Assembly: GCA_951799425.1 (NCBI GenBank)
Contig: OX637409.1
Coordinates: forward strand, 19,182,460 to 19,246,459
DNA length: 64,000 nucleotides
Source of the DNA: Ilex aquifolium
Lineage: Eukaryota; Streptophyta; Magnoliopsida; Aquifoliales; Aquifoliaceae
Direction of reading: 5' to 3'
Numbering within the stretch: the stretch's first letter is position 1; each line of letters starts with the position of its first letter. Made by a program: the position numbers and the translations under genes. Under the pieces are notes generated by a model, which was given only the letters and a program-made list of their open reading frames with translations, ran no database searches and was not told the DNA's origin. Positions 57,427-64,000 of this stretch are shown piece by piece.

Positions 57427-58547
57427 TGCTTCTATGTAAATGGGCAACCCAACACACGAGTTTTCACTCATTACAACATCTAGGCAGAATTATGTGTACA
57501 TAATTTTATTTTTGTATGTAGAGCGGTTGTTTTTTTGAGTTAACCCCGTGACATATAAATTACAATTAACTGATGACAGTCAAAAAAAATATTTTGTCAT
57601 ATTATCAAATGGCAGGATCTTATTTGCTTAACAAATTCTTGATACAAAATATGATATGGTACAAGGGTGCTGGAGATGGTGTCAACATCTATGCATTCAC
57701 CTCATATCTTTGGTGGTGGGTAACTTGAGAGTTGCAGTATAGTCATACTAATTAGATAGAAATTATATTTACTCAACGGCGGAGCCACATGGGGGCCAAG
57801 TAGAGCTGATAATCGAGTCAAGTTATTTGGGTTTGACTTGTTTTGGGTTCGATTCGTTTTTTAAACGAGCCGAATTTAAATAATTTTTTAAGCTCGTTTT
57901 AAAAAATAAGCTTGATTGGCTCGTCTCGAACTCGCGAAGCCCGACTTAATTATCAGCCATAGGATCAAGGCCCACCCTCAATTTTTTATGTATATATTGA
58001 GTGTTTTTTGAAGATTTTTTTTTTGTACATCCATATCTAATGCTTATGAATACATGACAAACACTTTCAAATAAATATCAGATATATTATTTTGATAACT
58101 CTCAGCGCGCTATTGTATCCATGAGATTTTTCCTTGTTTAGTTTGTTTTCTTTATTGATAATATGAGTGAAATTAACCGTAACCAAATGTTTATTGTTTG
58201 TCATAATATTAAGATTTTCTGTGATTGACATGAATTTGCTTATTTATAATTTTTGGCATTTTGTATTTTGAATTTAAGCGTAAGATTGTTCGGAATTGGA
58301 TTATTATTTATTTTTATTTTTTATATGATTTGTCTCTATGTAAATAAATATTATTTATTCTTAAAGTATCCATCTAGGACTTAATTCTTGGCTCGGCACC
58401 TATATTTACTAACTAGGTGTAACCCGTACCTGAAGTCAAGATGTAATGTGAATGATTTTGAGAGGGATGTTGGACGCCGTTGGATAAATCTATTTGAAAT
58501 CGTCGGATGAACTTATTGAAATTTGTCCTATTTTATATTATAAATGA
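57427..58547. other. Spacer flank with arm-related block
   Basis: 57430-57720 resembles 59520-59705 in the same orientation (CCAACACACGAGTTTT; TTGATACAAAATATGATATGG), so part of arm B is itself tandemly duplicated. It includes the hAT-like MITE at 57801-57961. No gene seen. Confidence 0.5.
57801..57961. mobile_element. hAT-like MITE, 161 bp
   Basis: Ends TAGAGCTGATAATCGAGTC and, inverted, TATGGCTGATAATTAAGTC. Flanking octamers GGGCCAAG and GGATCAAG match at 6 of 8 positions. Internal GCTCGTTTT/AAACGAGC repeats. Same style as the element at 61209. Confidence 0.6.
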
Positions 58548-58869
58548 CCTAATTTTACTAAATAAACTGCTCATCACACATCAGTCAAATCCAACAAGAG
58601 GCATGTTGCATTTAATTTTAGTTTTGCTTCTCTATGTGAAGCATCGATATTAAAATATTATTGAGTTACAACTGATAAATAACAGGACTAGAGCAGAATT
58701 AAATGATTTAGGTGATGGATGATTATCATCTATCTATTCAATGGCAATAGCTAGGATGGAATGGGACTCACTTCTCAGTTTATTTTAGAAAAAAACCCAC
58801 GGCCAATTCATCAATGAAATAAAAATAACATAAACACAAGTGTCTCATCCCAAGACTTTGTTCTTTTTA

Positions 58870-59225
58870 TTTTTGGGTTAATAGTATTTTTAGTGTTTAA
58901 AGTATGTACGTTTTGTCAATTTATTCTCTAAAATATTTTTTTTTTTAATTTGGTCTCTAAAGTATTTAATTAATTAGTGTTTAAATTGTCTCTACACAAA
59001 CGAACTGTTTACTTTTTGTCGGCATGATCATGTGTTGGTTATGTAATACCGTCTGAAAAACTGATATGTGACCACTTCCATCAAAAAGTATAATGAAATC
59101 TCCAATTAGGGGTCAAAGTAACACGAATTGAAATTTTAAAGATCAAATTGACAAAATTAATATAATGAGGACCAAACTGGTAAAACGGGCATATTTTAGG
59201 GACCAATAGTGATATTAACCATTTT
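58870..59225. mobile_element. TIR repeat family copy (arm B), uninterrupted
   Basis: Matches the outer parts of 48735-50140 in reverse. Ends GGTTAATAGTATTTTTAG and, inverted, GGTTAATATCACTATTGG. It provides the empty site for the foldback element in arm A. Non-coding. Confidence 0.6.
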
Positions 59226-60254
59226 TTTTTTTTGTCTTTTCAGAAGGTCATCCTAAGCATTTGTTCAGTAAAACTAAGCAAAACGTTTGCAGTAAATTTT
59301 TTTTTTTTTTTTGTATTCAATTGTCAAGGATGTCTGGGTCAGTTTACGCGTACGTCAGTTAATCTTTTCCCCAGTTCAGTCAAAAATAGGTCATCCAGGC
59401 TAGGATTAGAGTATTTATATGGGATAAATCTCTCATGACCTTATCCTAAAATGTTGTCAATATTCGAACTTAGGACGTCTAGATTTACAACTTGTCTTTA
59501 TTACCACTTGAGCTACTCCTTGAATAAGTAAATGGACAACCCAACATACGAGTTTTTTGTTATTACGACATTAGGTAGGATTATGAGTCTTATCTCTGCA
59601 TACGGAGAGATTTGACAGGATCATCTTATTAGCTTAACAAGTTCTTGATACAAAATATGATATGGTGCAAGGGTTTTGGAGATCTTGTCAGCATCTATGC
59701 AATTCACCACATTCTTTGCACTCACCAGTCAAATACACCAACAGGCATGTTGCATTTAATTTAGTTTTGCCTCTGTATGTGAAGCATCTATACTGAAATA
59801 TTACTGAGTTACAACTGATGAATAACAAGATTAGAGCATAACTAAATGACATATACGATTCCATCCATAGGTAATGGATGATTATCATTTGTCTAATCAA
59901 TGGCAAAAGCTAAGATGAAGTGGAACTCAACTTCTTAGTTTATTTTACAAAAAGTCCAAAAGCCCACGGGCAATCCATCAATGAAATAACTGAAAATTGA
60001 GGTCGAGTCCTCCTGAATGGACTTATAATGACTTAAATCTATCAAAGAAACTTATTTGGTGATAAGTTCATTTTTTATTTTACTAATAAATACTTAAATC
60101 CACTATTTTTTTAAATCTCAAAAATACTCTTAACAGTGTTATTCTGTTCAATTATAGAAACCTTAAAATTTTTGAAAGTAACTTTAAATTAATTCTTAAA
60201 TTAGAAATTATTATCCCTTAATTCACTCCTAAATTGAAATTGAAATTTATATAT

Positions 60255-60323
<69 letters not shown>

Positions 60324-61208
60324 AGAAGAAGATCATAACTTCAGTACAACAAATATTTCTCTTTAGATATCATTTCTTTCTCCATAACATCAAAATCAGT
60401 AGGGTTTGAAACATCATCAACAACTACCATATCTACTACCGTGTTCTGGTCATCAAGAATTTCTATGTCGTTGGTTTTCCAAAAAAAAAAGTTGAAAAAC
60501 TTGTTCAATGTGTTATTAGCTTGATCCTCAATTTTTTTTTTATTTTTTTGATAAATAATCCCCAATTTTTTTTCAATGTTTCACGCTACTACGTTTTTTA
60601 TTAACCATGTTACAATTTTTTCTAATTGACCATGTTACTATTTTTTTTTCATCTTACTATTTTTTATTGAGCATGTTATTATTTTTTCAGTGTTATTTTT
60701 TTGGATGCTGAAGAATTAGAGGCTTCTTCCTATGGTTATAGGCTTGAATACTACTATTTTTATTTTCAATTTTGTTCAATGTTCTATATTGCTATTTTTT
60801 TTGTTTAGCATGTTACTATTTTTGTTGAACATGTCACTATTTTATTGAACATGTTACTATTATTACTTTTTTAAAATATTAATATTAAATGTTATTGTTT
60901 TTTTATGTTTAAATATTACTATTTTTTTGTGTTTAAATGATAACTTTTTTTTATTTGAATGTTACTATTTTTTACTTTTAATGTTACTCTCTCTCTCTCT
61001 CTCTCTCTCTGGATATAGATAGATATGACTTATGAGATAGAATATTTTTTAATATTAGTCAAATTCTTAAAATTGAGGAGTTTTTAATTTTTAGTTTTTA
61101 CTTCACTTCTAAAGGGAAGAGATAATCTACTAAAATTGACAAAAAATGGACTTTATAACAAATAAGTTTTTTTAATGAACTTAAATTCAAACAAATCTAT
61201 ATAGGAGG
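59226..61208. other. Arm B non-coding segment
   Basis: 59230-59850 matches arm A 48050-48720 in reverse. About 60000-61200 is specific to this arm: (CT)n of about 60 bp at 60259-60320, (CT)n at 60987-61010 and TTACTATTTTT repeats at about 60600-60990. The short minus-strand frame at 60341-60565 is not recognised. Confidence 0.5.
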
Positions 61209-61340
61209 TAGGGCTGTTAATCAAGCCAAGCTTGAACATTTTTTTAGGCTCGTTTATGTGTAAATAGTCAAATGAGTCAGCTCGTTTATGTGTAAATTAA
61301 GCTTGAATTAGGCTCGAATTCAGCTCGATTATCACCCCTA
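61209..61340. mobile_element. hAT MITE, 132 bp
   Basis: Perfect 8-bp target duplication ATAGGAGG at 61201-61208 and 61341-61348. Ends TAGGGCTGTTAATCAAG and, inverted, TAGGGGTGATAATCGAG. Internal GCTCGTTTATGTGTAAAT repeated. Non-coding. Confidence 0.88.
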
Positions 61341-61348
61341 ATAGGAGG

Positions 61349-62511
61349 ACCGGCCTCCAAATTTCCCATGAAATAAATATAACACAAAGACATGCGTTTC
61401 ATTCCAAGTCTTTCTTCGGTAAAACTGAGCAAAACGTTTTTACAATTATTTGTTTAAATACTGTTTTTTTGGCACATCGGACGACTTAATAGGGTCGGAA
61501 TAGGCACCAATGTACTATGCAAGAATCTTTTGACTGGGCATGTCATAAGAAACAAGGGAAAGAATTAGTTACACGAAATAAAGAATATGATAAGCAGCAT
61601 TGTTAATATGGCCTAAACATAACACTTTCTATGTATATGTCATTCTTGGAGTGATGCTCCCTCTCCTGCAATGAAAAATGGCTGCAACCTTCACTACAAC
61701 GGCAAAAACTTCCACTAGAATGGACTTGGCATTGCGTGTGGAGAAGAAAAGGTGGTGCTGCGAAACTTCATGGCTACTTTCTGTTGGGTGAGTGTCATTT
61801 CAGGTACTTATAGGGGATGTTTGATTCGAGTATTAAAGGGTATAATTTAACTAAATTCGACCAATAATAACTTAATAATGTTTGAATCATGTCTTAGGAC
61901 CTCATCGTATAACATGAGTTAATAGGACCCCGGTATTAAAATATCTAATAACACTATATAAATGGTACGAGTAACATTGCTCGTACAGTGCTAAAATGTT
62001 AGAGCAATGTTATTGGGACACAATTTGAGAATATAGTATATTTTAACTATTATGTTTGAATAGCATTAGTGAAAGAGTTATTATAGAGGTAATCAATCAG
62101 GACCACCAATGCATGGCAAACAGATCAATAGCTCCAAGATTGCCGTCTGTTACTCCTCAATAAAAAGATTGTTTGGATTCTAACAGTGATGCTGCTTGTG
62201 TTTGGTACACATATTTGCCCACATTCGATGAACACACGCTACAATTCACGGAAAACAAATGCATGGGATAGATGGAAATATGGTGATGGACAGGATTACA
62301 ATAACCATGGAACAAAATAAAACTTAGAAAAAATAATGCTTTAGCAACTGTTTTTAGAATTCCTTCTCCATAGAAACAAAAGATTATACAACTTGGTTAT
62401 ACTGAAACATCATGTGAATGATGGTTTTCTGAATGTACTTCATGTAGACCAAGTCTCTCTAATTGTAACTTTGTGAGTCACTAATGGCCCTCAACTACAC
62501 AGCCCTTGTAG
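61349..62511 (+). promoter_or_regulatory. Upstream region of the arm B chitinase
   Basis: Non-coding; matches the upstream flank of the arm A gene, including the LINE pre-insertion site at about 62185-62225. Because it is not split by the LINE it keeps the continuous ancestral flank. Confidence 0.5.
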
Positions 62512-62518
62512 TATAAAA
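62512..62518 (+). promoter_or_regulatory. TATA box of the arm B chitinase
   Basis: TATAAAA about 62 bp upstream of the ATG at 62580. Confidence 0.7.
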
Positions 62519-62579
62519 TGACATGCAACAATACCCATTTCTCTCACAGACTACAACACATACCTACTCTTCAATCACC

Positions 62580-63491
62580 ATGGAATTCTCTAAGCCTTTT
62601 CTCTGTGTTCTCATTCTTCAAGTTCTCATCTTCTCCCATGCACCAACCCAAGCCGCCCCAACAACCCTCTTTCGGGAGTACATAGGAGCCAACTTTCAAA
62701 ATGTCAAATTTTCCGATGTCCCCATAAACACAAACGTTGAATTCCATTTCATTCTCTCCTTTGCAATAGATTATACCACCTCATCATCTCCTTCTCCCAC
62801 TAATGGAAAATTCAATGTCTTCTGGGACTCGGAAAATCTTAGTCCCTCCGAGGTTTCTTCCATCAAAAGTAAGCATTCAAATGTCAAAGTAGCATTGAGC
62901 TTAGGAGGGGACACGGCGGGAGGTGTGGAAGTCCTCTTCAACCCTTCCTCAGTAGATTCATGGGTTTCCAATGCTGTTTCTTCTCTCACGCATATCATCA
63001 AACAGTATAACTTAGATGGAATTGATATCGACTACGAGCACTTCGGTGCTACTCCTGAAATCTTTGCCGAGTGTATTGGGCAGCTTATAACAATTCTCAA
63101 GAAAGATGGGGTCATCTCATTTGCTTCCATAGCTCCATTCGATGATGATCAAGTTCAGGCCCATTATTTGGCTCTGTGGAGTAGCTATGGTCACCTCATA
63201 GACTATGTCAATTTTCAATTCTACGCATACGATCAGGGGACAACTGTAGATCAATTCATTAGTTTCTTCGAGACCCAGAGTAGAAATTACAAGGGTGGTC
63301 AGGTCCTAGTAAGCTTTACAAGTGAGGGAAATGGCGGATTATCACCAGAAAATGGCTTCTTTATTGCCTGCAATAGACTGAAGCAGCAGCAACAACTTCA
63401 TGGTATCTTTGTTTGGTCTGCAGATGACTCTAAGGCCGGAGGATTCAGCCATGAGAAGCAATGTCAAGCATTGTTAGGAGGATCACCCTAG
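62580..63491 (+). CDS. GH18 class IIIb-type chitinase (chitinase 2-like), arm B copy
   Basis: Single exon of 303 codons from ATG 62580 ([13 protein letters not shown]), chosen over an in-frame ATG at 62523 because the TATA box lies just upstream and the signal peptide begins here (cleavage expected near residues 24-26). The GH18 barrel carries SLGGD (107-111), the DxxDxDxE motif D146-GIDIDY-E153, NFQFYAYD and [10 protein letters not shown]. It is very close to the arm A copy; visible changes include SENLS for LENLS, KSKHS for KSTHS and a Cys for Ser near the C-terminus. Likely secreted or vacuolar chitin hydrolase of the tulip-bulb chitinase type. No frameshift or missing catalytic residue. 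Confidence 0.92.
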   Translation: MEFSKPFLCVLILQVLIFSHAPTQAAPTTLFREYIGANFQNVKFSDVPINTNVEFHFILSFAIDYTTSSSPSPTNGKFNVFWDSENLSPSEVSSIKSKHSNVKVALSLGGDTAGGVEVLFNPSSVDSWVSNAVSSLTHIIKQYNLDGIDIDYEHFGATPEIFAECIGQLITILKKDGVISFASIAPFDDDQVQAHYLALWSSYGHLIDYVNFQFYAYDQGTTVDQFISFFETQSRNYKGGQVLVSFTSEGNGGLSPENGFFIACNRLKQQQQLHGIFVWSADDSKAGGFSHEKQCQALLGGSP

Positions 63492-64000
63492 TACTATAGC
63501 CAAACCCCCGGGGACGAGGGGGTTCTATATTTCTATGATTGTTGCAGTTTTCTTTCTTTTTTTTTTTGTCTTTTTTTGGTCATTATGATAATTGTTGCAG
63601 TTGAATTTGCTAAATTCGACATTGTTTTGTGCTTGAAATTAAGAATGCTATATAACTTGTTATTTGCTTATGAAAAAATGTACGTGCTTTGCAAGTCTTT
63701 GATTCGTGAGCAAAATACAAAATTATGAATGGTCGACGTTTCAGCGAAGTTCAAATAACAACGATATAATAGTTAATTTATCGAGGTCTAAGTTCATATC
63801 TAATGATAGACATACGTCTTAGTTGACATGATATACATGATTTAATAATGAAATACGCAATTGTGAACAATTTGAATTTGTGTAAAAGTAAAGTGCGCAT
63901 GAGTCAGACATTTTTCTAATTATTAAAAACAAAAATTTCGCTCAAGCAAGGGTCACCGTGATGGAACTATATATGAAGTATTCCCGTGATAATATTTCAT

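Larger units (their letters stand above)
58548..64000. repeat. Arm B of the large inverted duplication
   Basis: Reverse counterpart of 38940-50465 and continues past the window end. It lacks the LINE and the foldback element present in arm A, but has its own insertions (simple repeats and AT-rich DNA at about 60000-61200, hAT MITE at 61209-61340). Confidence 0.85.

Noticed and set aside
58420-58450. ACTAGGTGTAACCCGTACC phrase as a transposon end
   Set aside because: Suggestive of an element boundary, but no partner end, hairpin or target duplication could be found.
60259-60320. Long CT tract as a possible CRISPR or regulatory array
   Set aside because: Plain dinucleotide microsatellite without spacers; CRISPR arrays are not expected in plant nuclear DNA.

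Overview
This window is nuclear DNA from a flowering plant, most likely a eudicot. The evidence is spliced host genes with GT-AG introns and AT-rich intergenic DNA, a WUSCHEL-type homeobox gene, a plant kinesin-5, plant class IIIb-type GH18 chitinases, and a dense, nested population of plant transposable elements. I cannot name the species from sequence alone. No operons, CRISPR arrays or tRNA/rRNA genes were seen.

Layout. (1) 143-3651: a very young but internally deleted Ty1/copia element. Its LTRs differ at one site in 196, and it lies about 1.1 kb upstream of (2) a WOX3/PRESSED FLOWER gene with two exons (4760-5985). (3) 6-14 kb: no host gene, but a 67-bp tandem duplication, a hairpin MITE, a probable solo LTR, a 1,952-bp non-autonomous hAT element with a perfect 8-bp target duplication, and an AT-rich foldback region. 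(4) 14977-19152: a single-exon coding region for an NFRKB/INO80G-like chromatin protein, with a 5'UTR intron. (5) 20571-27695, minus strand: a complete 22-exon kinesin-5 gene (1,052 aa) whose exon phases all close. Its upstream region carries three AACGG cores typical of G2/M genes. (6) 28-38 kb: no host gene; a 2 x ~510-bp tandem duplication, another hAT element, a CCA-rich tract ending in a Helitron-like terminus, a small MULE-like MITE and LTR-like debris.

(7) 38.9-64 kb is the most structured part. Three GH18 chitinase genes (39410-40327 minus, 53324-54232 minus, 62580-63491 plus) lie in a complex locus. The outer two sit in a large inverted duplication (arm A about 38.9-50.5 kb, arm B about 58.5 kb to beyond the window end). 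The third gene lies in the spacer. Because the arms are paralogous, each gives the empty site for insertions in the other. This defines a 6.4-kb L1 LINE with two open ORFs and 12-bp target duplications, and a 1.1-kb foldback element, both present only in arm A. The spacer also holds a 2,760-bp Mutator-like element with a perfect 9-bp target duplication. It has terminal arrays of ACGTCAGT/ACTGACGT palindromes and carries an unrecognised 221-codon ORF behind a possible spliced leader. That cargo-bearing element is the best candidate for something undescribed.

The host genes (WOX3 in organ margins, NFRKB in chromatin remodelling, kinesin-5 in spindle assembly, chitinases in the secreted defence or storage compartment) are not an obvious functional unit. 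All coordinates and splice sites were read by eye; family assignments rest on recognised motifs, not on searches.
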